This document shows positions 52,601-64,000 of a stretch of DNA of 64,000 bases, in pieces. The DNA is from Hippasteria phrygiana (taxonomy: Eukaryota > Echinodermata > Asteroidea > Valvatida > Goniasteridae). The position numbers and the translations under genes were made by a program. The notes beneath the pieces are model-generated. The model was not told the origin of the DNA. It did no database searches and saw only the letters and a program-made list of their open reading frames with translations. The stretch is taken from contig JAZGUH010000552.1 in the NCBI GenBank assembly GCA_037893225.1, positions 868,001-932,000 on the forward strand, given 5' to 3'. Position 1 is the stretch's first letter. Each line of letters begins with the position of its first letter.

Positions 52601-55250
52601 GCTTAGATCTAGCGCAACAGTTTGAGACCATCGCCAGCTTCACATCGTTAGAACTCTTCGAGAAAATTCAAACCTCGCAACAAATGTCTTCCCGTGAACT
52701 CTGTGTGCGTTCTCCCGTTTACTGCATTGTGACTGCTTAACGTTTGCCACATTTTCAGATGAACGCCCCTCCTTTCCCTGTTCATAATTGAATGGTATAT
52801 TGACCAAATCCAGTAATTTTTACACTTATGAGAAGCTTAGATCTAGCGCAACAATTTGAGACCATCGCCAGCTTCACAGCGTTAGAACTCTTCGAGAAAA
52901 TTCAAACCTCGCAACAAATTTCTTCCCATGTACTCTGTGTGCGTTCTCCCGTTTACTGCATTGTGACTGCTTAACGTTTGCCACATTTTCAGATGAACGC
53001 CCCTCCTTTCCCTGTTCATAATTGAATGGTATATTGACCAAATCCAGTAATTTTTACACGTATGGGTAGCTTAGATCTAGCGCAACAATTTGAGACCATC
53101 GCCAGCTTTACAGCGTTAGAACTCTTCGAGAAAATTCAAACCTCGCAACAAATTTCTTCCCATGAACTCTGTGTGCGTTCTCCCGTTTACTGCATTGTGA
53201 CTGCTTAACGTTTGCCAAATTTTCAGATGAACGCCCCTCCTTTCCCTGTTCATAATTGAATGGTATATTGACCAAATCCAGTAATTTTTACACGTATTGG
53301 TAGCTTAGATCTAGCGCAACAATTTGAGACCATCGCCAGCTTCATAGCGTGAGAACTCTTCGAGAAAATTCAAACCTCGCAACAATTTTTTTCCCATGAA
53401 CTCTGTGTGCGTTCTCCCGTTTACTGCATTGTGACTGCTTAACGTTTGCCAAATTTTCAGATGAACGCCCCTCCTTTCCCTGTTCATAATTGAATGGTAT
53501 ATTGACCAAATCCAGTAATTTCTACACGTATGGGTAGCTTAGATCTAGCGCAACAGTTTGAGACCATCGCCAGCTTCACATCGTTAGAACTCTTCGAGAA
53601 AATTCAAACCTCGCAACAAATTTCTTCCCGTGAACTCTGTGTGCGTTCTTCCGTTTACTGCATTGTGACTGCTTAACGTTTGCCAAATTTTCAGATGAAC
53701 GCCCCTCCTTTCCCTGTTCATAATTGAATGGTATATTGACCAAATCCAGTAATTTTCACACGTATGGGTAGCTTAGATCTAGCGCAACAATTTCAGACCA
53801 TCGCCAGCTTCACAGCGTTAGAACTCTTCGAGAAAATTCAAACCTCGCAACAAATTTCCTTCTGTGAACTCTGTGTGCGTTCTTCCGTTTACTGCATTGT
53901 GACTGCTTAACGTTTGCCACATTTTCAGATGAACGCCCCTCCTTTCCCTGTTCATAATTGAATGGGATATTGACCAAATCCAGTAATTTTCAAACGAATG
54001 GGTAGCTTAGATCTAGCGCAACAATTTGAGACCATCGCCAGCTTCATAGCGTGAGAACTCTTCGAGAAAATTCAAACCTCGCAACAATTATTTTCCCATG
54101 AACTCCGTGTGCGTTCTCCCGTTTACTGCATTGTGACTGCTTAACGTTTGCCAAATTTTCAGATGAACGCCCCCCCTTTCCCTGTTCATAATTGAATGGT
54201 ATATTGACCAAATCCAGCAATTTTTACACGTATGGGTAGCTTAGATCTAGCGCAACAGTTTGAGACCATCGCCAGCTTCACATCGTTAGAACTCTTCGAG
54301 AAAATTCAAACCTCGCAACAAATTTCTTCCTGTGAACTCTGTGTGCGTTCTCCCGTTTACTGCATTGTGACTGCTTAACGTTTGCCAAATTTTCAGATGA
54401 ACGCCCCTCCTTTCCCTGTTCATAATTGAATGGTATATTGACCAAATCCAGAAATTGTTACACTTATGGGTAGCTTAGATCTAGCGCAACAGTTTGAGAC
54501 CATCGCCAGCTTCACATCGTTAGAACTCTTCGAGAAAATTCAAACCTCGCAACAAATTTCCTTCTGTGAACTCTGTGTGCGTTCTTCCGTTTACTGCATT
54601 GTGACAGCTTAACGTTTGCCACATTTTAAGATGAACGCCCCTCCTTTCCCTGTTCATAATTGAATGGGATATTGACCAAATCCAGTAATTTTCACACGAA
54701 TGGGTAGCTTAGATCTAGCGCAACAATTTGAGACCATCGCCAGCTTCATAGCGTGAGAACTCTTCGAAAAATTTAAACCTCGCAAAAATTTTTTTCCTGT
54801 GAACTCTGTGTGCGTTCTCCCGTTTACTGCATTGTGACTGCTTAACGTTTGCCAAATTTTCAGATGAACGCCCCTCCTTTCCCTGTTCATAATTGAATGG
54901 TATATTGACCAAATCCAGTATTTTGTACACGTATGGGTAGCTTAGATCTAGCGCAACAGTTTGAGACCATCGCCAGCTTCACATCGTTAGAACTCTTCGA
55001 GAAAATTCAAACCTCGCAACAAATGTCTTCCCGTGAACTCTGTGTGCGTTCTCCCGTTTACTGCATTGTGACTGCTTAACGTTTGCCACATTTTCAGATG
55101 AACGCCCCTCCTTTCCCTGTTCATAATTGAATGGTATATTGACCAAATCCAGTAATTTTTACACTTATGAGAAGCTTAGATCTAGCGCAACAATTTGAGA
55201 CCATCGCCAGCTTCACAGCGTTAGAACTCTTTGAGAAAATTCAAACCTCG
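49635..55250. repeat. Region E first part, A-like monomers in irregular order (24 monomers)
   Basis: Monomers resembling A types 1 to 6, 9/18, 19 and 20 recur three times in shortened form: 49635-51741, 51742-53847 and 53848-55250. Scattered private changes are commoner than in regions A to D, for example 'gggttgctt' (50255-50263), 'gggtatctt' (52128-52136), 'tgacagctt' (54602-54610) and 'attttaaga' (54623-54631). The monomer at 54550 is 233 bp because one base is missing in 'cttcgaaaaat'. Confidence 0.82.
50805..51038. repeat. Reference (majority-type) satellite monomer
   Basis: This copy has the commonest state at nearly all variable sites: 'cccgtgaac', 'ctcccgttt', 'gccaaattt', 'gaatggtata', 'taatttttacacgtatg', 'agatctagc', 'caatttgag', 'cttcacagcg' and 'cttcgagaaaattc'. 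The variable positions in monomer coordinates are mainly 8-18, 37-40, 57-60, 65-73, 113-120, 127, 136-155, 165-166, 178-182, 189-206 and 213-226. The stretches at about 20-36, 74-110 and 155-164 change least. Typing other copies against this one is enough to reconstruct the higher-order structure. Confidence 0.9.
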
Positions 55251-55410
55251 CAACAAATTTCTTTCCGTGAACTCTGTGTGCGTTCTCCCGTTTACTGCAT
55301 TGTGACTGCTTAACGTTTGCCAAATTTTCAGATGAACGCCCCTCCTTTCCCTGTTCATAACCATCGCCAGCTTCACAGCGTTAGAACTCTTCGAGAAAAT
55401 TCAAACCTCG
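55251..55410. repeat. Truncated satellite monomer (160 bp)
   Basis: The sequence runs 'ctgttcataa' directly into 'ccatcgccag' at 55360/55361. Compared with the reference monomer, positions 111-184 (74 bp) are missing. The deletion removes the TATA-like element, the A box-like element and the BglII site. It shifts the downstream register by 160 instead of 234. It is the only large length change in the window. At most one base of homology is visible at the junction. Confidence 0.95.
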
Positions 55411-58400
55411 CAACAAATTTCTTCCCATGAACTCTGTGTGCGTTCTCCCGTTTACTGCATTGTGACTGCTTAACGTTTGCCACATTTTCAGATGAACGCC
55501 CCTCCTTTCCCTGTTCATAATTGAATGGGATATTGACCAAATCCAGTAATTTTCACACGAATGGGTAGCTTAGATCTAGCGCAACAATTTGAGACCATCG
55601 CCAGCTTTACAGCGTTAGAACTCTTCGAGAAAATTCAAACCTCGCAACAAATTTCTTCCCATGAACTCTGTGTGCGTTCTCCCGTTTACTGCATTGTGAC
55701 TGCTTAACGTTTGCCAAATTTTCAGATGAACGCCCCTCCTTTTCCTGTTCATAATTGAATGGTATATTGACCAAATCCAGAAATTGTTACACTTATGGGT
55801 AGCTTAGATCTAGCGCAACAGTTTGAGACCATCGCCAGCTTCACATCGTTAGAACTCTTTGAGAAAATTCAAACCTCGCAACAAATTTCCTTCTGTGAAC
55901 TCTGTGTGCGTTCTTCCGTTTACTGCATTGTGACTGCTTAACGTTTGCCACATTTTCAGATGAACGCCCCTCCTTTCCCTGTTCATAATTGAATGGGATA
56001 TTGACCAAATCCAGTAATTTTCACACGAATGGGTAGCTTAGATCTAGCGCAACAATTTGAGACCATCGCCAGCTTCATAGCGTGAGAACTCTTCGAGAAA
56101 ATTTAAACCTCGCAACAATTTTTTTCCTGTGAACTCTGTGTGCGTTCTCCCGTTTACTGCATTGTGACTGCTTAACGTTTGCCAAATTTTCAGATGAACG
56201 CCCCTCCTTTCCCTGTTCATAATTGAATGGTATATTGACCAAATCCAGTATTTTGTACACGTATGGGTAGCTTAGATCTAGCGCAACAGTTTGAGACCAT
56301 CGCCAGCTTCACATCGTTAGAACTCTTCGAGAAAATTCAAACCTCGCAACAAATGTCTTCCCGTGAACTCTGTGTGCGTTCTCCCGTTTACTGCATTGTG
56401 ACTGCTTAACGTTTGCCACATTTTCAGATGAACGCCCCTCCTTTCCCTGTTCATAATTGAATGGTATATTGACCAAATCCAGTAATTTTTACACTTATGA
56501 GAAGCTTAGATCTAGCGCAACAATTTGAGACCATCGCCAGCTTCACAGCGTTAGAACTCTTCGAGAAAATTCAAACCTCGCAACAAATTTCTTCCCATGT
56601 ACTCTGTGTGCGTTCTCCCGTTTACTGCATTGTGACTGCTTAACGTTTGCCACATTTTCAGATGAACGCCCCTCCTTTCCCTGTTCATAATTGAATGGTA
56701 TATTGACCAAATCCATTAATTTTTACACTTATGGGTAGCTTAGATCTAGCGCAACAATTTGAGACCATCGCCAGCTTCACAGCGTTAGAACTCTTCGAGA
56801 AAATTCAAACCTCGCAACAAATTTCTTCCCGTGAACTCTGTGTGCGTTCTCCCGTTTACTGCATTGTGACTGCTTAACGTTTGCCAAATTTTCAGATGAA
56901 CGCCCCTCCTTTCCCTGTTCATAATTGAATGGTATATTGACCAAATCCAGTAATTTTTACACGTATGGGTAGCTTAGATCTAGCGCAACAATTTGAGACC
57001 ATCGCCAGCTTTACAGCGTTAGAACTCTTTGAGAAAATTCAAACCTCGCAACAAATTTCTTCCCATGAACTCTGTGTGCGTTCTCCCGTTTACTGCATTG
57101 TGACTGCTTAACGTTTGCCAAATTTTCAGATGAACGCCCCTCCTTTCCCTGTTCATAATTGAATGGTATATTGACCAAATCCAGTAATTTTTACACGTAT
57201 GGGTAGCTTAGATCTAGCGCAACAATTTGAGACCATCGCCAGCTTCACAGCGTTAGAACTCTTTGAGAAAATTCAAACCTCGCAACAAATTTCTTTCCGT
57301 GAACTCTGTGTGCGTTCTCCCGTTTACTGCATTGTGACTGCTTAACGTTTGCCAAATTTTCAGATGAACGCCCCTCCTTTCCCTGTTCATAATTGAATGG
57401 GATATTGACCAAATCCAGTAATTTTCACACGTATGGGTAGCTTAGATATAGCGCAACAATTTCAGACCATCGCCAGCTTCACAGCGTTAGAACTCTTCGA
57501 GAAAATTCAAACCTCGCAACAAATTTCTTCCCATGAACTCTGTGTGCGTTCTCCCGTTTACTGCATTGTGACTGCTTAACGTTTGCCACATTTTCAGATG
57601 AACGCCCCTCCTTTCCCTGTTCATAATTGAATGGGATATTGACCAAATCCAGTAATTTTCACACGAATGGGTAGCTTAGATCTAGCGCAACAATTTCAGA
57701 CCATCGCCAGCTTTACAGCGTTAGAACTCTTCGAGAAAATTCAAACCTCGCAACAAATTTCTTCCCATGAACTCTGTGTGCGTTCTCCCGTTTACTGCAT
57801 TGTGACTGCTTAACGTTTGCCAAATTTTCAGATGAACGCCCCTCCTTTTCCTGTTCATAATTGAATGGTATATTGACCAAATCCAGTAATTTTTACACGT
57901 ATGGGTAGCTTAGATCTAGCGCAACAATTTGAGACCATCGCCAGCTTCACAGCGTTAGAACTCTTCGAGAAAATTCAAACCTCGCAACAAATTTCTTCCC
58001 GTGAACTCTGTGTGCGTTCTCCCGTTTACTGCATTGTGGCTGCTTAACGTTTGCCAAATTTTCAGATGAACGCCCCTCCTTTTCCTGTTCATAATTTAAT
58101 AGGATATTGACCAAATCCAGCAATTTTCACACGTATTGGTAGCTTAGATCTAGCGCAACAATTTGAGACCATCGGCAGCTTCACAGCGTTAGAACTCTTT
58201 GAGAAAATTCAAACCTCGCAACAAATTTCTTTCCGTGAACTCTGTGTGCGTTCTCCCGTTTACTGCATTGTGACTGCTTAACGTTTGCCAAATTTTCAGA
58301 TGAACGCCCCTCCTTTCCCTGTTCATAATTTAATGGGATATTGACCAAATCCAGTAATTTTTACACGGATGGGTAGCTTAGATATAGCGCAACAATTTCA

Positions 58401-60324
58401 GACCATCGCCAGCTTCACAGCGTTAGAACTCTTCGAGAAAATTCAAACCTCGCAACAAATTTCTTCCTGTGAACTCTGTGTGCGTTCTGCCGTTTACTGC
58501 ATTGTGACTGCTTAACGTTTGCCACATTTTCAGATGAACGCCCCTCCTTTCCCTGTTCATAATTGAATGGTATATTGACCAAATCCAGTAATTTGTACAC
58601 GTATGGGTAGCTTAGATATAGCGCAACAATTTCAGACCATCGCCAGCTTCACAGCGTTAGAACTCTTCGAGAAAATTCAAACCTCGCAACAAATTTCTTC
58701 CCTTGAACTCTGTGTGCGTTCTCCCGTTTACTGCATTGTGGCTGCTTAACGTTTGCCAAATTTTCAAATGAACGCCCCTCCTTTCCCTGTTCATAATTGA
58801 ATGGGATATTGACCAAATCCAGTAATTTTCACACGTATGGGTAGCTTAGATATAGCGCAACAATTTCAGACCATCGCCAGCTTCACAGCGTTAGAACTCT
58901 TCGAGAAAATTCAAACCTCGCAACAAATTTCTTCCTGTGAACTCTGTGTGCGTTCTCCCGTTTACTGCATTGTGGCTGCTTAACGTTTGCCAAATTTTCA
59001 GATGAACGCCCCTCCTTTTCCTGTTCATAATTTAATAGGATATTGACCAAATCCAGCAATTTTCACACGTATTGGTAGCTTAGATCTAGCGCAACAATTT
59101 GAGACCATCGGCAGCTTCACAGCGTTAGAACTCTTTGAGAAAATTCAAACCTCTCAACAAATTTCTTTCCGTGAACTCTGTGTGCGTTCTCCCGTTTACT
59201 GCATTGTGACTGCTTAACGTTTGCCAAATGTTCAGATGAACGCCCCTCCTTTTCCTGTTCATAATTTAATGGGATATTGACCAAATCCAGTAATTTTTAC
59301 ACGGATGGGTAGCTTAGATCTAGCGCAACAATTTCAGACCATCGCCAGCTTCACAGCGTTAGAACTCTTCGAGAAAATTCAAACCTCGCAACAAATTTCT
59401 TCCTGTGAACTCTGTGTGCGTTCTTCCGTTTGCTGCATTGTGACTGCTTAACGTTTGCCACATTTTCAGATGAACGCCCCTCCTTTCCCTGTTCATAATT
59501 GAATGGGATATTGACCAAATCCAGTAATTTTCGCACGTATGGGTAGCTTAGATCTAGCGCAGCAATTTCAGACCATCGCCAGCTTCACAGCGTTAGAACT
59601 CTTCGAGAAAATTCAAACCTCGCAACAAATTTCCTTCTGTGAACTCTGTGTGCGTTCTTCCGTTTACTGCATTGTGACTGCTTAACGTTTGCCAAATTTT
59701 CAGATGAACGCCCCTCCTTTCCCTGTTCATAATTGAATGGTATATTGACCAAATCCAGTAATTTTTACACGTATGGGTAGCTTAGATCTAGCGCAACAAT
59801 TTGAGACCATCGCCAGCTTTACAGCGTTAGAACTCTTCGAGAAAATTCAAACCTCGCAACAAATTTCTTCCCGTGAACTCTGTGTGCGTTCTCCCGTTTA
59901 CTGCATTGTGGCTGCTTAACGTTTGCCAAATTTTCAGATGAACGCCCCTCCTTTTCCTGTTCATAATTTAATAGGATATTGACCAAATCCAGCAATTTTC
60001 ACACGTATTGGTAGCTTAGATCTAGCGCAACAATTTGAGACCATCGGCAGCTTCACAGCGTTAGAACTCTTTGAGAAAATTCAAACCTCGCAACAAATTT
60101 CTTTCCGTGAACTCTGTGTGCGTTCTCCCGTTTACTGCATTGTGACTGCTTAACGTTTGCCAAATTTTCAGATGAACGCCCCTCCTTTCCCTGTTCATAA
60201 TTTAATGGGATATTGACCAAATCCAGTAATTTTTACACTGATGGGTAGCTTAGATATAGCGCAACAATTTCAGACCATCGCCAGCTTCACAGCGTTAGAA
60301 CTCTTCGAGAAAATTCAAACCTCG
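55411..60324. repeat. HOR unit E1, 21 monomers (4914 bp)
   Basis: The unit starts with the type carrying 'gggatattg', 'cacacgaatg' and 'ctttacagc', and the same series restarts at 60325, exactly 21 x 234 bp later. It includes A types 3 to 6 (55645-56580) and B4/B5-like pairs. Inside it lies a nested 4-monomer repeat (from 57985). The 'aataggatattg' form here is 234 bp, unlike the 235-bp 'aataggtatattg' of regions A to D. Confidence 0.88.
57985..60324. repeat. Nested 936-bp (4-monomer) repeat inside E1
   Basis: The 'aataggatattg' monomer recurs at 57985, 58921 and 59857, spaced 936 bp apart, each followed by the 'tttccgtg/taatgggata' monomer. The two complete copies (57985-58920 and 58921-59856) differ at many sites, for example 'cccttgaac' (58691), 'tctgccgtt' (58487), 'tttcaaatg' (58762), 'tttgctgc' (59429) and 'gcgcagcaa' (59558). 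They are thus older or less homogenised than the D copies. The third copy is partial. Confidence 0.82.
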
Positions 60325-63300
60325 CAACAAATTTCTTCCCATGAACTCTGTGTGCGTTCTCCCGTTTACTGCATTGTGACTGCTTAACGTTTGCCACATT
60401 TTCAGATGAACGCCCCTCCTTTCCCTGTTCATAATTGAATGGGATATTGACCAAATCCAGTAATTTTCACACGAATGGGTAGCTTAGATCTAGCGCAACA
60501 ATTTGAGACCATCGCCAGCTTTACAGCGTTAGAACTCTTCGAGAAAATTCAAACCTCGCAACAAATTTCTTCCCATGAACTCTGTGTGCGTTCTCCCGTT
60601 TACTGCATTGTGACTGCTTAACGTTTGCCAAATTTTCAGATGAACGCCCCTCCTTTTCCTGTTCATAATTGAATGGTATATTGACCAAATCCAGAAATTG
60701 TTACACTTATGGGTAGCTTAGATCTAGCGCAACAGTTTGAGACCATCGCCAGCTTCACATCGTTAGAACTCTTTGAGAAAATTCAAACCTCGCAACAAAT
60801 TTCCTTCTGTGAACTCTGTGTGCGTTCTTCCGTTTACTGCATTGTGACTGCTTAACGTTTGCCACATTTTCAGATGAACGCCCCTCCTTTCCCTGTTCAT
60901 AATTGAATGGGATATTGACCAAATCCAGTAATTTTCACACGAATGGGTAGCTTAGATCTAGCGCAACAATTTGAGACCATCGCCAGCTTCATAGCGTGAG
61001 AACTCTTCGAGAAAATTTAAACCTCGCAACAATTTTTTTCCTGTGAACTCTGTGTGCGTTCTCCCGTTTACTGCATTGTGACTGCTTAACGTTTGCCAAA
61101 TTTTCAGATGAACGCCCCTCCTTTCCCTGTTCATAATTGAATGGTATATTGACCAAATCCAGTATTTTGTACACGTATGGGTAGCTTAGATCTAGCGCAA
61201 CAGTTTGAGACCATCGCCAGCTTCACATCGTTAGAACTCTTCGAGAAAATTCAAACCTCGCAACAAATGTCTTCCCGTGAACTCTGTGTGCGTTCTCCCG
61301 TTTACTGCATTGTGACTGCTTAACGTTTGCCACATTTTCAGATGAACGCCCCTCCTTTCCCTGTTCATAATTGAATGGTATATTGACCAAATCCAGTAAT
61401 TTTTACACTTATGAGAAGCTTAGATCTAGCGCAACAATTTGAGACCATCGCCAGCTTCACAGCGTTAGAACTCTTCGAGAAAATTCAAACCTCGCAACAA
61501 ATTTCTTCCCATGTACTCTGTGTGCGTTCTCCCGTTTACTGCATTGTGACTGCTTAACGTTTGCCACATTTTCAGATGAACGCCCCTCCTTTCCCTGTTC
61601 ATAATTGAATGGTATATTGACCAAATCCAGTAATTTTTACACTTATGGGTAGCTTAGATCTAGCGCAACAATTTGAGACCATCGCCAGCTTCACAGCGTT
61701 AGAACTCTTCGAGAAAATTCAAACCTCGCAACAAATTTCTTCCCGTGAACTCTGTGTGCGTTCTCCCGTTTACTGCATTGTGACTGCTTAACGTTTGCCA
61801 AATTTTCAGATGAACGCCCCTCCTTTCCCTGTTCATAATTGAATGGTATATTGACCAAATCCAGTAATTTTTACACGTATGGGTAGCTTAGATCTAGCGC
61901 AACAATTTGAGACCATCGCCAGCTTTACAGCGTTAGAACTCTTTGAGAAAATTCAAACCTCGCAACAAATTTCTTCCCATGAACTCTGTGTGCGTTCTCC
62001 CGTTTACTGCATTGTGACTGCTTAACGTTTGCCAAATTTTCAGATGAACGCCCCTCCTTTCCCTGTTCATAATTGAATGGTATATTGACCAAATCCAGTA
62101 ATTTTTACACGTATGGGTAGCTTAGATCTAGCGCAACAATTTGAGACCATCGCCAGCTTCACAGCGTTAGAACTCTTCGAGAAAATTCAAACCTCGCAAC
62201 AAATTTCCTTCTGTGAACTCTGTGTGCGTTCTTCCGTTTACTGCATTGTGACTGCTTAACGTTTGCCAAATTTTCAGATGAACGCCCCTCCTTTCCCTGT
62301 TCATAATTGAATGGGATATTGACCAAATCCAGTAATTTTTACACGTATGGGTAGCTTAGATCTAGCGCAACAATTTGAGACCATCGCCAGCTTCACAGCG
62401 TTAGAACTCTTCGAGAAAATTCAAACCTCGCAACAAATTTCTTCCCGTGAACTCTGTGTGCGTTCTCCCGTTTACTGCATTGTGACTGCTTAACGTTTGC
62501 CAAATTTTCAGATGAACGCCCCTCCTTTCCCTGTTCATAATTGAATGGTATATTGACCAAATCCAGTAATTTTTACACGTATGGGTAGCTTAGATCTAGC
62601 GCAACAATTTGAGACCATCGCCAGCTTTACAGCGTTAGAACTCTTTGAGAAAATTCAAACCTCGCAACAAATTTCTTCCCATGAACTCTGTGTGCGTTCT
62701 CCCGTTTACTGCATTGTGACTGCTTAACGTTTGCCAAATTTTCAGATGAACGCCCCTCCTTTCCCTGTTCATAATTGAATGGTATATTGACCAAATCCAG
62801 TAATTTTTACACGTATGGGTAGCTTAGATCTAGCGCAACAATTTGAGACCATCGCCAGCTTCACAGCGTTAGAACTCTTTGAGAAAATTCAAACCTCGCA
62901 ACAAATTTCTTTCCGTGAACTCTGTGTGCGTTCTCCCGTTTACTGCATTGTGACTGCTTAACGTTTGCCAAATTTTCAGATGAACGCCCCTCCTTTCCCT
63001 GTTCATAATTGAATGGGATATTGACCAAATCCAGTAATTTTCACACGTATGGGTAGCTTAGATATAGCGCAACAATTTCAGACCATCGCCAGCTTCACAG
63101 CGTTAGAACTCTTCGAGAAAATTCAAACCTCGCAACAAATTTCTTCCCATGAACTCTGTGTGCGTTCTCCCGTTTACTGCATTGTGACTGCTTAACGTTT
63201 GCCACATTTTCAGATGAACGCCCCTCCTTTCCCTGTTCATAATTGAATGGGATATTGACCAAATCCAGTAATTTTCACACGAATGGGTAGCTTAGATCTA

Positions 63301-64000
63301 GCGCAACAATTTCAGACCATCGCCAGCTTTACAGCGTTAGAACTCTTCGAGAAAATTCAAACCTCGCAACAAATTTCTTCCCATGAACTCTGTGTGCGTT
63401 CTCCCGTTTACTGCATTGTGACTGCTTAACGTTTGCCAAATTTTCAGATGAACGCCCCTCCTTTTCCTGTTCATAATTGAATGGTATATTGACCAAATCC
63501 AGTAATTTTTACACGTATGGGTAGCTTAGATCTAGCGCAACAATTTGAGACCATCGCCAGCTTCACAGCGTTAGAACTCTTCGAGAAAATTCAAACCTCG
63601 CAACAAATTTCTTCCCGTGAACTCTGTGTGCGTTCTCCCGTTTACTGCATTGTGGCTGCTTAACGTTTGCCAAATTTTCAGATGAACGCCCCTCCTTTTC
63701 CTGTTCATAATTTAATAGGATATTGACCAAATCCAGCAATTTTCACACGTATTGGTAGCTTAGATCTAGCGCAACAATTTGAGACCATCGGCAGCTTCAC
63801 AGCGTTAGAACTCTTTGAGAAAATTCAAACCTCGCAACAAATTTCTTTCCGTGAACTCTGTGTGCGTTCTCCCGTTTACTGCATTGTGACTGCTTAACGT
63901 TTGCCAAATTTTCAGATGAACGCCCCTCCTTTCCCTGTTCATAATTTAATGGGATATTGACCAAATCCAGTAATTTTTACACGGATGGGTAGCTTAGATA
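60325..64000. repeat. HOR unit E2, partial copy of the 21-mer with a 702-bp insertion
   Basis: Monomers from 60325 to about 61962 match 55411-57048 at an offset of 4914 bp. From about 62665 onward they match at an offset of 5616 bp, so exactly three monomers (702 bp) have been added. The added segment lies within 61963-62664 and repeats the neighbouring trimer pattern. The unit is cut by the window end in a monomer starting at 63835. Confidence 0.87.

Larger units (their letters stand above)
1..64000. repeat. Satellite DNA array, about 234-bp monomer, 273 copies plus a partial
   Basis: The same about 234-bp sequence recurs without interruption across the window, always in the same orientation. 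Counting monomer starts at the 'caacaa' after 'ctcg' gives 273 monomers and a last partial copy of 166 bp (63835-64000). Most monomers are exactly 234 bp. A class with 'aataggtata' in place of 'gaatggtata' is 235 bp, one monomer is 233 bp, and one is 160 bp. The copy at 50805-51038 is close to the majority sequence and can serve as a reference. GC content of the majority monomer is about 42% (99 of 234). The array runs off both window edges. Homogeneous arrays of this kind are typical of eukaryotic centromeric or pericentromeric heterochromatin; that location is inference. Confidence 0.98.

Noticed and set aside
1..64000. CRISPR array
   Set aside because: The repeats are contiguous 234-bp units with no unique spacers between short repeats, and no cas-like genes are present.

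Overview
The whole window is one uninterrupted satellite DNA array. A monomer of about 234 bp is repeated head to tail, always in the same orientation, from base 1 to base 64000. I count 273 monomers (one of them truncated) plus a final 166-bp partial copy. The monomer is about 42% GC. Nothing else is present: no convincing protein gene, no rRNA or tRNA gene, no transposon, no inverted segment and no unique DNA. A long homogenised array with higher-order repeats (HORs) points to centromeric or pericentromeric heterochromatin of a eukaryote, read from a long-read assembly. I cannot name the species from sequence alone.

Monomers differ at a limited set of recurrent sites, so each can be typed and HORs read directly. 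Monomer phase below starts at the 'caacaa' that follows 'ctcg'. Region A (1-22005) holds units built on a 20-monomer HOR: 1-4214 (18-mer), 4215-8896 (full 20-mer, 4682 bp), 8897-13110 (18-mer), 13111-16154 (13-mer), 16155-18495 (10-mer), then a rearranged 15-monomer stretch. Region B (22006-31844) is ten short units of 5, 4, 2, 5, 4, 2, 5, 5, 5 and 5 monomers; the 5+4+2 pattern is itself a 2577-bp second-order repeat. Region C (31845-39101) is units of 7, 9, 8 and 7 monomers mixing B-type and new monomers. Region D (39102-49634) is three nearly identical 3511-bp 15-mers, each a chimera of C-type and A-type blocks. Region E (49635-64000) returns to A-like monomers, contains the only large internal deletion (55251-55410), and ends in a 21-mer of 4914 bp followed by a partial second copy that carries a 702-bp insertion.

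Several unit-size changes can be traced to single hybrid monomers that begin as one type and end as another. These are the footprints expected of unequal exchange in register.

Within the monomer I see three signals of possible function, all hypotheses: a perfect three-pentamer heat-shock element in the most common monomer type; an arrangement resembling an internal RNA polymerase III promoter (A box-like, B box-like, T-run); and a strongly conserved box with a 6-bp dyad around a pyrimidine-rich spacer. The 60-78 codon open frames present are recurring accidents of particular monomer variants, not genes.
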